This document shows, one piece after another, positions 34,270 through 47,430 of a stretch of DNA of 64,000 nt. Made by a program: the position numbers and the translations under genes. Under the pieces are notes generated by a model. The model saw nothing but the letters and a program-made list of their open reading frames with translations, was not told where the DNA came from and made no database searches. This stretch comes from Epiperipatus broadwayi (taxonomy: Eukaryota; Onychophora; Udeonychophora; Euonychophora; Peripatidae): the NCBI GenBank assembly GCA_028023455.1, contig JAQFVV010012395.1:7633998-7697997 (forward strand). Reading direction: 5' to 3'. Position 1 is the first letter of the stretch. Every line of letters begins with the position of its first letter.

Positions 34270-34840
34270 GTTAATATTATCATTATATCATCATTATTTT
34301 TATTTAACTATATAAATGAATACTCCCACTTTCCAAACACAAGATAAAGTCTTTGTGAAAAGATAGAATGAATCATCTATCTTTTCGACCCAAACGTTTA
34401 TGTATGAGCAAATCTTAAGTATTTGGAAATGAGAGCTCATTTCCAAATACTTTAGATTTGCCCATACATAAACGTTTGGGTCGAAAAGATATCTTGTGTT
34501 TGGAAAGTGGGAGTATTCATTTATATAGTTAAATCTACAAAGCGCATGTGCATTAGCTTATTAATATTACAGTTTATAAAACATCACGCTATATAAAATA
34601 AATGTCTTATTTACATTATTTTTATTGTTTATGTCAGCCATCACTTTATTTAAATAATATTTTGGTCAACATATTGAGGTCAACATATTGATTGAATGAC
34701 TTTTACTATCCAGATGATGTTAATATTATCATTACACCATCATTGTTTTTGTTGTTTAAATGAGCCACCATTCGAATAATGTTTTGGTCAACATGTTGAT
34801 TGAATGACTTTTACTAAACAGATGATGTTTGGTGTGACCC
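34270..34840. mobile_element. Foldback family D with flanking direct repeats
   Basis: Arms 34311-34432 and 34437-34526 pair through TGAATACTCCCACTTTCCAA, CTTTTCGACCCAAACGTTTA and ATTTGGAAATGAG; the left arm has about 30 extra bases. TTAATATTATCATTA plus CATCATT occurs at about 34272 and again at about 34710. GGTCAACAT...TTGATTGAATGACTTTTACT occurs at about 34683 and 34787. The mix of inverted and direct copies is typical of Penelope-type terminal repeats, but no coding part is present. Confidence 0.6.
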
Positions 34841-37800
34841 ATCGAAATGAATAAAAATAATAATAACAGTAGACATATGTATTCATGGACGTATCTGAAA
34901 TACATGTTCGCTTCCTTGACCCGTGGAAACGACTATTATAAAAAACAATAACAATTATAATTCACTTTTCGTATATATATATATTGTTGTACTATAGTAA
35001 ATGTGTGTTCATTTTATCAACAATATTTAATTTTCAAATATAAATACTTCTATGCAGTATTTTTAATTTTCATATTTCCAATTTATATGCACTATCTTTG
35101 ATTTGAAAGGTTTTTTTCTTAATTGAAGTCAGAAATTTCTAGGTATAGACCAAATTTAAATACCCAGAGAATTTGTTAGATGAGCTGCACGTTTATATCC
35201 TCTAAAAAATATGACATATATAATTGAGCATTTTCGATTGTGAAAGTTACTTTTTTGAAGATAATTTAGTTGATCTGATTACAGATATACAAAAAAAAAA
35301 AAAACAAAAAAAAAAAAACAATTATTAGCATTTTAAATAGTTTTCCTGATGCAAACTTCCTAATAATAACTACATTACTATGACACAATCATGTTAAAAA
35401 AGATAGGTTAAAAATTGTTTTGTTTTCTTATAATAATTACCGTGCAAATAGAAACTCCTTTGAAAAAATATCTGTTTAAATATCACGTATGCAAGGCATA
35501 TATATATATGTTAATTTATTATACATAAATTCCTTTTATTTTCTTATTCACTGAACATTACTTTCTGATATTATTTTAATAATTTTCAATTTGCTTCATT
35601 CCATATCTAACTCATATCGAATGTTTAACTTTTAAAATTTTTACAACATATTAAAATTTGGTAAAATATTATTAAAAATAATAATATTTTGTTTTATTTA
35701 TTTAAAGTAATCTTAAATTATTATTTCTATTGAATTAAAATAAAACCATTTTTCAATTAAAATAAATTATTAAATAAATACAATAATTACATACCTCAAT
35801 GTAATAAAAGAAAAAGCGCAATTTCTAGGAGAATATCGTCTTTAGTTTCTTTGTGGGAAGAAGAACAGAAATGTAAAGGCAAATAGTGTAAATTTCTGAG
35901 CTTATTTTGAAACCATTAATAAGTGAATAAATTACCACAAAATTTTTATAAACATAAAATAACTTAGGTATCTAATTAAGATGGACACTAAATTTAAAGA
36001 TCTTTTCAAGTCGTCGCAAGAATCAAATCACCGGTAGCTTTCAATATTACATTTTTTAAATGTCAGCTTCCCAGTTTAGTTTGAAAAATTAAACACAAGA
36101 ATTTGGTATGTTTTGAAATATTTATTATTCTACAATTTGGAAAATTTAAATCAGTTTTTAATTACAGAAGTTTTATAAAATGAAAATTTTTTTTTAAAAA
36201 GAAAAAGTTTAAGTAAAATAAAGTAAAGATTAAAGCTATCAAAATATTTAATATTTCCGTTTTAACCTGATAAAATATAATATTGATTGATATTTAACTA
36301 CAACATAATATTTCAATTAATGTTTAACATTTGACATAAACATTCTTTAAATAATAAACAAAGTATTTTATAATGTATCCAGTTTAAAATGAATAAAGTA
36401 ATTGTGTAATTTATTCCTGGATAACCAATGGATAAATAAATACTCATGGATAGGATAAACTTGGAACACTTTTGATAGAGAGATGTAGGGATTAATAACT
36501 TTATGAAAAAATTTTCATTTAAATTTGTACCTTTTTAAAATTGTTCATTTGGAGAGCCACTAAATCGTTAATCTAATGTTCTTTTAATAACTAATCAAAA
36601 GGATAGAAGTATGGAATTAACACAGCTATAGCATTACCTCATATACTTATTATTCTACACATGTACATGGCCACGGACACATTAGGAGTTACAAAATGAT
36701 AAATCCAATTGGATACACATCTCTAAAATTCATGTATTTGAACTATAGAATGCTTTACATTTAGTTTTACCACACACACACCTAAATTATATTAATGAAT
36801 AATACTTTTTTATTTTATCGTATATGACTCCATAGATCATGTTATTTTGATTTAATAATAAAGGGAATAAAATATTACAAAAGAATAGCTAGGAGAAACT
36901 TAAACAGTACTTAATGAATTCATGAGAACCAATCTTTATGAGATATTTGGCTTTCCAGATTTATCCAATATTATTCATAATATATTTTTTAAAAGATAAG
37001 AGTAATAGGTGATATTGAATATTTAAACAAGAACCCAATCTAAAGCACGTATTCTAATAATCAGAAGAATTGAGGGGGATGATTTACTTTAAGGAAGAAA
37101 TATAATTTTTTGTATTTAAAGGTTTAATTGTAATCCGGATATTTTAGATTTATTTACAATTCCTGAATGGATTGGTATACGGATTTGGTAAATACCAAAA
37201 CTGTATTTTATTCCTATGAGAAAAAGGAAATTGCTTAAGATATAGGGATTTGTGGAAACACTTTTGTGCTATTTATCTGAGAAAGGATAGACTTGTAATT
37301 ATTTGTTTATGTAAGTATTTTTTTTTATACAAGCTAAAAAAAATATTATATATATTTGGATACAGTAGGGATTTATTGAATCTGGAAAATCAATATTCAT
37401 AGTAATGCTGAATTTAATAATTGTCTCAATATTCATTATATTAGATTGAAATAAGGTATGATTAGGTTTTTAAATACTGTACCTGTGAGATGTAGTGAAG
37501 AAATCTATTGAACCTCATTTAATTATTTTATTTGTTTATTTATGTTTTATTTAAAATATTGAAATTAACTATTTATTGTTCATAAAGTTTGTAAATAAAA
37601 GTTGATTTATAATTAAACTTATGGCGTTGCTTGTGTCATTCATAACATCAGAAATCATAAACTTTGGATAGAGCATACATTATAGACATACATTGAATTA
37701 CATATTATTGTCTACATGATATAAGAGTTTATTAATATTTTTGAGAAACCCTTAAGAGCTTTTCGTCTTTGGTAGTATATGATTGGTAAGGTACAATAAA

Positions 37801-38610
37801 ATCCCATTTACCTTTTCCATCATTGTGGCTTTGCGTAGTTGATTCTAGTATAAAATACAAATTAATTATTAAACTTGTGAACAGATTTTCAATAATGATA
37901 TGATTAAATATATTTACTTAACATTTTTAAATTTTCATTCGTCAATACAATAAGAGTCTCAATGATATATTAAATTATAAAAGACCCAATTATTCATGTT
38001 TATTAATTGCAAAGCTTTACCTGGACTAGCATCTGTCTTAGAAATCATATAGATGATTTAAAATTTCATAATTTTATGTTGTTCCACAAATTACACTATC
38101 TTGTACATGGTCGGCCATAGGGTCGCATACCATAAAAACGCAAATTGAGGTTTAAAAGTGATAAAATTGCACTTATAATTTGTTTAATACTTTTATAATA
38201 TACTTGATAGGTCTTCCGGTATACCCTGGCTGCGATCAAATAAATTATAAAAGTTAGGTTAATTCATTAATTTTGTCTGTGTAATTGCCCCGGTTGATTG
38301 TGGTCTTTTGTGGATAAAATAATAGTATGATTGCTTTTGGATAAGCTCTTAAGCTGATAATGGCATGAGGTTGATCGGACCAAGGTTACATTCCTGTGCA
38401 CTTACGACGTGTTGAGTTACACATTTCGGTTACATTGGCCCAACAAGACGCGTGTGGGTAGTTGGAGGGGTGATGGAAGGTTGGTACCACTGGCCATCGG
38501 GGGACGGGTTTGGTTAATATATAAAGAATTTGAACTCAGATTTTCAAGATTCTTACAATTATCCACTCCATTTTATACAATCTATGCACATAACCACATA
38601 CATATAAAAC
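34841..38610. other. Long intronic stretch, no gene recognised
   Basis: AT-rich with an interrupted poly-A at 35289-35318. A less AT-rich patch at about 38370-38520 is open for 95 codons but matches no family I know; it may be a retroelement fragment. Confidence 0.5.
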
Positions 38611-38619
38611 AGATAAATG

Positions 38620-38672
38620 ATCTCCAATATACGCATTTCATGTTGAACCAGCACTCATCAGTTGTTTTAGAT
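38620..38672 (-). ncRNA. Hammerhead ribozyme-like RNA, left arm (family E)
   Basis: Minus strand: AUCU and CAA pair AGAU and UUG as helix I, core CUGAUGA, stem II GUGCU/AACAU with one mismatch, GAAA, helix III AU..AU, then the UA cleavage step. All core bases are kept. Confidence 0.7.
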
Positions 38673-38732
38673 CATCTCCCATATATATATATATAACCAG
38701 TGCTCAGTTTTATATATATGTGGGAGATAATA

Positions 38733-38785
38733 ATCTGGACCAACTGATGAGTGCTAGTTCAGAATGAAATACGTATATTGGAGAT
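38733..38785 (+). ncRNA. Hammerhead ribozyme-like RNA, right arm (family E), core intact
   Basis: Helix I: AUCU (38733-38736) with AGAU (38782-38785), and CCAA (38740-38743) with UUGG (38778-38781), bulge GGA. Core CUGAUGA 38744-38750. Stem II GUGCU/AGAAU with one G-A mismatch and loop AGUUC. GAAA 38766-38769. Helix III AUA/UAU with U16.1 at 38776, cleavage base A17 at 38777. No invariant base is lost. The short helix III again suggests that a dimer would be needed. Confidence 0.75.
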
Positions 38786-39073
38786 CATTTATCTTTTTCA
38801 CATGTATCTGGTCATGTGTATCAGTTATATAAGATGGAATGGTTAGCTATAGAGAGCTTGATAGTCTTAATTCAAATTCCTTCTAAATTATATTTAAGTT
38901 TAGTATAAACAATAAGCTTGTATTCAAATATATATATATTAACGCATGGAACCACTTCAATATATAACATGGATAAAAAAATGTGACTACTAATTTTGGA
39001 TTCCTCTATTTATAGATCACCATTACCTAGATTATTTTATTATTATGACATTAATATATATTTCTTTTTTCAG

Positions 39074-39187
39074 CCTGCTTGTTTTATCAGTTTCGATGTG
39101 CTAATGGCAAATGCCTTGCTGACCATCTTCGATGTAATTTAGAAGATGATTGCAGGGATGGAAGCGATGAAGTAGATTGTCCTTTTC
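39074..39187 (+). CDS. LDLa exon 5
   Basis: 114 bases between TTTCTTTTTTCAG and GTAAGT, phase 1. Module spacing 6-4-6-5-8: [39 protein letters not shown]. The calcium box is intact. Two or three residues (PF) follow the last cysteine before the donor. Confidence 0.95.
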
Positions 39188-40451
39188 GTAAGTTTAAAGT
39201 ATTTTTAAATGTATAACTCTTACATAAACAATGTTCTTAACTATCAAATGTATTCACACCTTCTCAATAATTTTCTCTGTTGATTTTATATCTTATTTCT
39301 ATTAGGAACAATCCAGATGTAGGTTTATCCATTTATTATGTGAAACACTAATGCAATTATTTGCATCTTTATCATTTCATATTATGATTCAAACTCTTAC
39401 TATACTGTGTGGGTGTGCTCACATGATCAATTTTAATCCCTCATTTATTTTAACTTATTAAAAATACAATGTGAAAGAGATTTGAAAAAAAAAATGATGG
39501 CAGATATTTATTGAAAGTATCATTTCATATCTATATGGTAAAATTTCGCATTATTTTGTATTACATTAGAATAACATACTCTTTGTCAGAGTAGTGTTTT
39601 CTGTTTCAATGCAATTCAGATATTTCTACAAGACAGAGTTGGATTCTATTGCCATCAATTGTATTTCCATTTAGTGTCATTTATGTAATCCTTACATATC
39701 CAAATTTAAAAAGTTAATAAAACTTCATAATAACTATTATGATTATTAATTTTGCCCTCAAAAATGAAATATAGTTTCATCTATTCTGAAGCCAATTGAT
39801 TAGAAACTAATCATGAAAGACTGACTTTGTTACCATTTACTATAAAAATAATCATGTGATAAAGAAACCAAAGAGACTTTTTTTAACATTCCTAAGAAAA
39901 GAATTAATACTGTTGAGCCTACCATTCTTATCACTGAGTTTAAAGCATGAAGGATGTTTAGTGCTTTGGTTTAATTATTTTTTACATTGTAGTTTGTAGA
40001 TGTAAATGGCAAATGTCATCTGTCTAACCCATGTAAGGTAAATAAAAAGCCTAATATTTTTTAAATTTTATTTCTTTTTAATCCAATGTTCAAAGGATAA
40101 TGTAGTTAGATATATGTTAGAACTATACATCTACACAAATAAATTGAGGTGGCCTGAATTTAAAATCTTAGGTGTTTGATTTTTTTACAATGGAAATTTG
40201 AATAGTCATATACTGAATGGTAAAAAGTTATTATTGACTCAAAATTAATTAGCTTACACTGACATATGAAGTTCATTAGATCTAATTTACATTTGAATGG
40301 TGAATTCTGGAGTTTGAAAAAAGATGTTATTACCATATACTATTAATTATAACTACCATGTAAACAAACAGTTTCTATTAATGTAGCATTAAGAATATAT
40401 AATAATATTTCTGAAGTATTGATCTTCCTTTGTATATACTATGAATATTCC
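39188..40451. other. Intronic DNA, no feature recognised
   Basis: AT-rich; a 45-base splice-like stretch at 39993 was rejected (wrong phase). Confidence 0.5.
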
Positions 40452-40671
40452 TTACCATATAATACTACATTATCCATGCACTTTAATACTGTTATACAAT
40501 GCTTTATTTATCACCACCCTCTTTTACAGTTTTGATTGCCCCAGCAATCTTCTTCAGAAATTTTATAGATTGCTGGGGCAATTGAAACTGTAAACTGTAA
40601 AAGAAGATGGTAAATAAAGCATTATGTAACAGTAGTAAAGTACATTATTAATTTAGTATTATATGGTATAT
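40452..40671. mobile_element. Foldback with hammerhead-like core (family F)
   Basis: Arms of about 105 bp are inverted around 40560: TACCATATAATACTACATTA near 40452 mirrors the end near 40670, and ATTGCCCCAGCAATCT mirrors AGATTGCTGGGGCAAT. Minus strand holds CTGAAGAAG, a hairpin and AAAACTG. No coding capacity. Confidence 0.75.
40518..40557 (-). ncRNA. Hammerhead-like hairpin (family F)
   Basis: Minus strand: CUGAAGA, A, stem GAUUGC/GCAAUC with loop UGGG, AAAAC, UGUA. The opposite arm (about 40577-40591) keeps GAAAC but lacks CUGAAGA. Helix I is weak. It shares the CUGANGA-A-stem layout of the PLE arms and family A. Confidence 0.5.
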
Positions 40672-42040
40672 GTTTGACAATGCAGTAAGAAAAAGTAGAC
40701 ATTATACTTCTTGAAGAAGAATATTTGTTACATTTCACATTTTCTAGTTCAAATCTTAGCTAAAATAATCACTAATGTAATATCCAATCTGTACAAAGTA
40801 TTAACCATTAATCTGCTATCTATATAAGATCTCGAGAATCAAAAGAAAATAGATTAATTTTTCATCTGCTTAATAGAATGATAGGAGATAATCCAATATG
40901 CATATATGAAGTTTATTATTTCACAAATATGTATATTAAGATGAAGATTTTCACGAGTAAAAGATATGAACTTATATTTTTACATCCTGCATAGATAGAT
41001 AGAGATAAAAAAACACACAGGTTGGAAAAAAATCTGAAACAATTAGAAGCTTTCATTTTTATTTTTAAATAATCTCTTATTGCAGCATTTTATCAGATAA
41101 ATGAATAATTTTTACCTTTTTGAGTTATAAAAGAACATGTTAATGAGATTGAAATATTATCATGTAACATCTGTATAATGAACTTATTTAAATTGTTTTA
41201 AAAACACTATACCTTAATTAGAATGCTTGATTTACATTACTAATTTATATACAAGTGGTTTAATTCCATATTTTCTTAATACATATAGAACATTCTTGAT
41301 TTTATTTACTATCCATTTTAATTAAATACTTCATTAATTATTAATACTTATTTGATATTAATATGTTCATTATGGTCTAAATATATGGTATTTATATACA
41401 ATTTTTCCAGCACAATAATCGATTCTACTGAAGATTGTTAAAAGGTTTTGTAACATAACAACAACAAAATGTAATAATACAACTAATAATAATTGCCAAA
41501 TAGATTGTTAATATTTACTACTAAAAAAATTGAAAACAAAGTCTATAAAAAATAATACATATTCAGGAGATCAGGGAGATACTAAGTTTGTCCAGAAATT
41601 GACTCTTTTTATGATCACTTCCCATTTCACAAAACATGCAGGGTGTATATTTCACTAAAGTGGAAAACAATGAACCATTCTAGGTACCTATATATATATA
41701 TAGCTAAATAAATGCATATGTATATATGTAATAAACTTGATTCTATTATTTATTTATTTATTCATAGAGGTTGCCTTGACAACAAATTGAAGATTGTTAG
41801 GGTTGATAAACTTGGGTGATTATCACATGATATATACACAGACAAATCTGAAAAGATGGCAGCTTCTATCACCACTAAATATTTGCAATTCTTTTGTTGA
41901 TGAAGATTGATTTTTAAAATATATATTTAGAGCAGAAGAGTTTCTCATATAGTACAGCAACTAAATAACAAATGGTTTATTCAGGGTGAATAGAGATGAC
42001 ATTTCTCAAGATTTGCTTACATTTATTTCAAAAAATGTGA
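40672..42040. other. Intronic DNA, no feature recognised
   Basis: AT-rich; short GATA and TA runs only. Confidence 0.5.
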
Positions 42041-42330
42041 ATTTATATATATATATATATTGTACCGGTCAAAAATGTATGTCCATCCAACAAGATTTAG
42101 AATCTAGGCAAAAGTACCCCGAATCCAATCATGCGCGAGATACACAGGTCAGGAGCAATCATGAATTCTAATCTATTTGCCCATTCCCCAAATCTATAAC
42201 ATCATGAACAACACCTAAGGTGATACCACATAAATTCATTACATCCCGGCCCAGTGCTACAACGTTTTACATCAGACTCACCTGGTGCTGATGATGAGAG
42301 ATTGAGTGAACCCAAGATATTAAGTTACGA
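42041..42330 (-). repeat. Unclassified repeat with PLE-type end signature
   Basis: Less AT-rich than its surroundings and preceded by a TA run. Minus strand near 42285-42240 reads GAGTCTGATGTAAAACGTTG then TAGCACTGGGCC, which resembles the CTGANGA...GAAACGTTG block of the PLE arms with the hairpin deleted. Suggestive only. Confidence 0.35.
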
Positions 42331-44274
42331 GTATACATAAATATAAATATTAATAATGAGATTCGAACAACTGGATTAAGTTTAAAATATAAATATTTAT
42401 TTTGAACATAATTAAAGATGAATTTTAGATATATAATTGACTCTATGCTTATAAAACTTTGTTTCATTATAAACATTAAAGAATATTATTAAGATTATGT
42501 TGATTTTGACAAATATTAAGTTAGTGTGGCAGTTACAAGAGATGGATTCATCGGAGTGATTTGGTGACCATTTTATACAAATACATTTATAAAGATACGG
42601 TCGAGTTTTGCTAATTAAAAGATTTTAATACATAAGTTTATTTTTTTATTTAGATATTTCATTTATAATAATTACAATGCAGATACATTTTTGATCGGCA
42701 GCATAAAACTATTTCTTTTATATTTTCAACATTTAACGATGGGATATAGCGAAAACTCAATTGTTGTGGGAAAGATTTATTTCAGTAAAGAGGGAGGGCA
42801 GCTTCATGAGAAGTTCGATTTAAACACCAACAAATAAAGAGAAAATAGAACGTTTTATTACCACATATCATTATGATTTACTTTGCTAAACAGGCTGAAA
42901 ACTAACTGTAAGAAATGGTGGTGCTAGCATAATATCAGCGAGAAAATATGGTACATAAGGCCAGGATAAGATCATTCTCAAATTTCTTTGTAACGATGGT
43001 ACATGCCAGCTTTCTGCTGAAACAGTACAAGAAGAGAAGGTTCTAGAAGTAAACTTAGACTTCTTTTATGAACAAGGATATGAACGATGAGGCTTTGAAT
43101 CCCTGGAATGAGGTACAGGTGATTCAAAGCAGTATATATTACATGTACTTGGAGGTGAAGAATGACTAACGAAATGATCATGACTCCCTGGAGTGAGCTA
43201 CAGGCGAATCAGATCGAAGCCTTATGTGGCTTATGAATAATTGGACATATGCTAGCAATGCTATTATAATGATATAAAATCAATAAATTTAACTATTAAA
43301 GAAAAGCCTTAAATTTAACTATTAAAGAAAAGCCTTAAATGGTTTAACAAATACGTAATAATATGTGAGCGTAATGACCTACGTAATTTAAAGTCATTGA
43401 TTATAAATTAACTAGCATTAATGAAGCTTGCTTGCTCCCCCCCTTTCTGAATCAATATTTAAACATAGGAAACAAAACTACAAGAGTGCAAATTATCAAA
43501 CAAATTTAAGTCACCAGTCTTTGTGGCAATGATGATCAATAAGAAATTTTATAATGGACACCCAATAGCCACCCCGGATTGCAAAAATATTTATACATTT
43601 CATACAAATTTACAATAAAACATTTAGATAAAAAATATTCATTTAAAGTATAACCCAAACTTACGAAGTATTTAAAATAATTAATAAGAACTCATTTTAG
43701 TTCCCCACCCCTTCCCTTTTTAATAGAAGTTCATAAGATTAAGTTTTTAGTGGAATTTATAAATAAAGTAAGAAAATATAAAAATATTATTAAACTTAAA
43801 TCATAACTGCACTAACTGATAAAAATAATAAGAAGCATGAGTTGGATGACATAATAATTAGGCAGCAAAGAATTGATATAAACGGTTAACAAAACTTTAA
43901 AAAAAAACATTAAATGAACGAAATTATTAGTTTACAAATTACATAGTTAAAAGTGGTTAAGGTGGTTATACAGTCTTTTGGTTGGTTACCTCAGGATTCA
44001 TTGGAAGCACTGGTGAATCTTCTGTGGCAGGCGACATTCTTTGGGGCTACATCACGGCAAGGGTTGGTTGAAGAAGGCAGATGGCAACTTGGCTCTCCAA
44101 AATTTGAAATGGACGTGAAGTCACCTAGCAACGACTGACCCAACTCTCATATAATAGATTTTTAGCTTTATTTATACCAGTTTTTGGCCCCTCAGAGAAT
44201 ATTTATTCTAAACTAGATTTCCTGCCTCTAATGGATCTCTATTTTAGGAGAATTTTTACTCTATTGTTAGTAAA
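42331..44274. other. Intronic DNA, no gene
   Basis: A 26-base unit containing AACTATTAAAGAAAAGCCTT is repeated in tandem at about 43286-43338. A 61-codon open stretch at 43953-44138 is not recognised and not called. Confidence 0.5.
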
Positions 44275-44490
44275 GATTCAGATTTAAGATAACTGTCTAA
44301 AATCAAGTCAAATAAATTTCCTGTTTGGAAATGGATTAGACAAAACAATGTTGATAGCTAACTAAAATCCATTTGCTTTGTTATAGTTTTCTACTTTTTA
44401 ATTTTAATTTACAATTTCCTTGTTTAAAATCATGAGACAAACTTGTCACTCCTTTAATTATTTTAGACAGTTATCTTGAATTTATATTTT
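44275..44490. repeat. Inverted repeat pair
   Basis: GATTTAAGATAACTGTCTAAAA (about 44281) is mirrored by TTTTAGACAGTTATCTTGAA (about 44461). The inner parts are poorly matched. Possibly an old foldback element. Confidence 0.5.
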
Positions 44491-44689
44491 GTTTTATGAA
44501 ACAGAAAATTATAACATATTAAAATTAAAAAATACAATTTTAGAAGATACAAAATTATCTAATATCTATAATATACATTTTACATCAACAAAAAAGAAAA
44601 GAAAAATGGGGCATGATGACATGTGTACTGTGGTAGGACTGTGAAACTCAACCTTGGACTAAGGTCGATTGTTTCAATATATATATATG

Positions 44690-45215
44690 ATCACTAGAAA
44701 AGCTTGTTAGGAGCTATTGGTAAAGCTTCATCTAGTGATCATAAAATGCAAGCTAAAAGCAAGTTATGAAATTTATAACTTTTGTTTATTATAAATGTAT
44801 CCTTGAAGGTTTTTGCAATGATATATATTGCAGAGGCTTTTAGTATATGGTGAAACTGAACTGATTTCAGATCCATATAGCTATCTAGTTTGTTAAGCTG
44901 GATTTGAAGACATTATGTGTCAGATAAATTTCATGCTTTCAAACTTATAGAAACATGTTTGATAAATGCTGATTTTAGAATTAGTATTTAGATCTAGTAT
45001 CTAGTCTTTCTATCCTTCACTGATATGAGCCTACTGGCTTGAAACCAGCTGGTCTGGAGGTGGAGACAACAAAAGAGATATTGAATTCTATCTCTCTTGG
45101 CGTTTATGTAAACAAAAGCTTGTTAGGAACTATTGGTAAAGCTCCATCTAGTAGTCATAAAATGCAAGCTAAAAGCAAGTTATGAAATTTATAAATTGTT
45201 TTGTTTATCATATAT
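44690..45215 (+). mobile_element. Hammerhead-carrying repeat family C, copy 2, with direct repeats
   Basis: A segment of about 92 bases (AAAAGCTTGTTAGGA...AAGCAAGTTATGAAATTTAT) is present at 44698-44790 and again at 45115-45207. Between them lies the family C body with a hammerhead at 45004-45067. Such a tandem of partial terminal repeats is the usual layout of Penelope-type insertions (established for the family); applying it here is inference. Confidence 0.7.
45004..45067 (+). ncRNA. Hammerhead ribozyme-like RNA (family C, copy 2)
   Basis: Outer helix I GUCUUU (45004-45009) with GGAGAC (45062-45067), inner helix I CCUUCA (45014-45019) with UGGAGG (45055-45060), internal loop CUAU/U. The core reads CUGAUAUGA, two bases longer than CUGAUGA. 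Stem II GCC/GGC with loop UACU, GAAA 45041-45044, helix III ACC/GGU with loop AGCU, cleavage base C17 at 45054. The core insertion is the only serious flaw. Confidence 0.78.
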
Positions 45216-47430
45216 ATATATATATTGAACCAGGTGGAAGAAAACTTCTATGATTAACTAATTTATAATCTTGATCTTAAATTTGGCTGCACTTTCATTA
45301 TTGCAGCACATCAGCCCTTCAAGTGGAGCCATATGCCACAGGTAGATGAGACCAATGGCTCCTATAACCAGACTGAGACTATACAAAGTATAACCTACAA
45401 TCACATTTCCAGGCTATAGAACATCTCAGCTGCTAGATTCAAATACCTGCCATCCAAAGCACTTTATTTATTTTGAGGCTTAACCTCAGGCACCAGATAA
45501 TCATAAGTGATATAATCAGCATACCCAGATGACAGATATACAATCTAGTGCTTGATATATTCCCAAGCTAGCTCCTTTTCTCAATTGTGGGAAAGAAGAA
45601 AAACTTTAATACACTTATAATTAACTGTAACTTAATCTATTAGTGACAGTTATAAGAGAGAAAATTGATCAGGCAATAATTAAGCAAACAAATAATTTAT
45701 TCACACACATTCATAATTAAATATAACAAGATTTATATATAAGCACACACACACATTTAAAATACAAGATACTAATTTATGGAAGTGATATTAAAAATTT
45801 ACATACCCTCCTATTTAAAACACATTAGTCATGCAATAATATGACAAAATTTTAGGGAAATGACATTAAAGATTACTGTGGCTGTAATATCAAAGTTCAT
45901 TAGAGTCTTTCATTCAAATAAATGTTCAAATCTTTAGATTGGGATAATAAAGAATATATTTACCTAGGCTTTTTGTGGTTATTACATTGCACTTTTCATT
46001 GATACAATTCCTGACTTGTTGATCACCAACCAGTTGGCCTTTCCTTTTTTCATTGATAGTTTGGCTTCTGGCAGATTTTCCACATTTCAATGAAGAAGAG
46101 AGACTTTTCATACTTTTCATATCATGAGGCAAACATGATTTCTAGATGAAAATCATCTGATGTTATGAAGGACAGATTTAAGGATAGTCACATACTTCGG
46201 TTACTGTCTAGCACTGCATGCTGCTAAATTGTTCTGTGAATATAAGTATAGACACTTGCATGCTGGAGATGTTAATGGCTCTCACCATCTTCTCTTTTTT
46301 GAAGGTTTCTTATACAATAGCAATATTGAATAATAATGAATATAGACTATATAACAAAATAGTAATATAATGTTCTTCTATCTATTATGAATGAATCTCT
46401 TAGTTTTTTTATATGCTTCTTTCTCATTGTTTTCCAGTTATCATTCTCTGATCTGATTTAATTAATTTATGTTTCCTTAATTAATTTAGCATTGTGTTTT
46501 AATCTAAATTCTTGCTTAGGTTAATCTAATGTTTTGGTGAGATAATGTCCATAGTCCTTTTCTTTGTTTCTTCAGTTAATGCAATGGGAATTATTGATTC
46601 CTTTCTTTTCTTTATCAGCCAAGCAATCTTTAAATGACTCACAAATTTGTCAATTTTCTTTTTATATTGTAACATCCACTACTTATTTAGTGTTTTAATC
46701 AAGTTAACTACTCATAATCAGTGACCAAATTACATCCTATCTATTAAATTTGTTTCATCATACAATTCAGTAAGATTTAATGGATGCAATTATTTTTCCT
46801 GGTCACACAACACTCTTTTAACTAATGTAGCTACTAAAATAATGGGATAAAGTAAGCCAGTCTTTAATTTATTTGAAAGGCGCCAGAATTCTATATTAGA
46901 ATCCACTGGCAAACATCTCTTTTTTATTTATTTAGCTATGACAAAATTATCTAGAAACTCTGGAAAATTGAGTTTCGATACAGTGTTGGCAAGGTAAATT
47001 ATATTTTCAAATCATAATTAACTTTAATAAATTTATTAATAATCATTAATAACGCACAATGAATAGGGGTATTAGAAATCAAGATTTTTATTTTAACAAA
47101 TTAAAATATAAATAATAAAAAAACAAAAACATTATGATTTAATTAATTGGAAAGATGACACACACACTAATCTAGATATGAATTAATTAATAATAATAAA
47201 ACAGTTCAATGATTATAGTTCTTAGGTACACAAGAGTCTCTTGAAGAATAAATTTTGAAGTCTTGATCGGGATTATTTTGATATCAATTTTTATAATTGT
47301 TTGCAAACTTTGTCACAATTAGGAAAAGTTACTCTTAACTTACCGGTAAGTTGGTGTGTGTTTTTGGGATTCTGAGCTCCTAAAAATTTCCATTGGTCTC
47401 TCCTGCCGGCATCTTCCATTATTGTTCCGT
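45216..47430. other. Intronic DNA, no gene recognised
   Basis: A less AT-rich patch at about 45300-45480 may be an unclassified repeat. Otherwise nothing supported. Confidence 0.5.

Larger units (their letters stand above)
38611..38793. mobile_element. Foldback with two opposed hammerhead units (family E)
   Basis: Arms 38611-38690 and 38712-38793 are inverted (AGATAAATGATCTCCAATAT mirrored by ATATTGGAGATCATTTATCT), with a TA run and a loop containing ACCAGTGCTCAG at the centre. Each arm holds a hammerhead motif reading toward the outside. It lies 280 bases upstream of LDLa exon 5. Confidence 0.78.

Noticed and set aside
38409-38696. 95-codon open frame in a GC-richer patch
   Set aside because: No recognised domain, no splice signals in the gene frame, and its 3' part runs into a foldback.
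39993-40037. 45-base stretch with splice-like borders, encoding VNGKCHLSNPCK
   Set aside because: Open only in frame 0; in the phase-1 frame of the gene it has a stop. Too short to support on its own.
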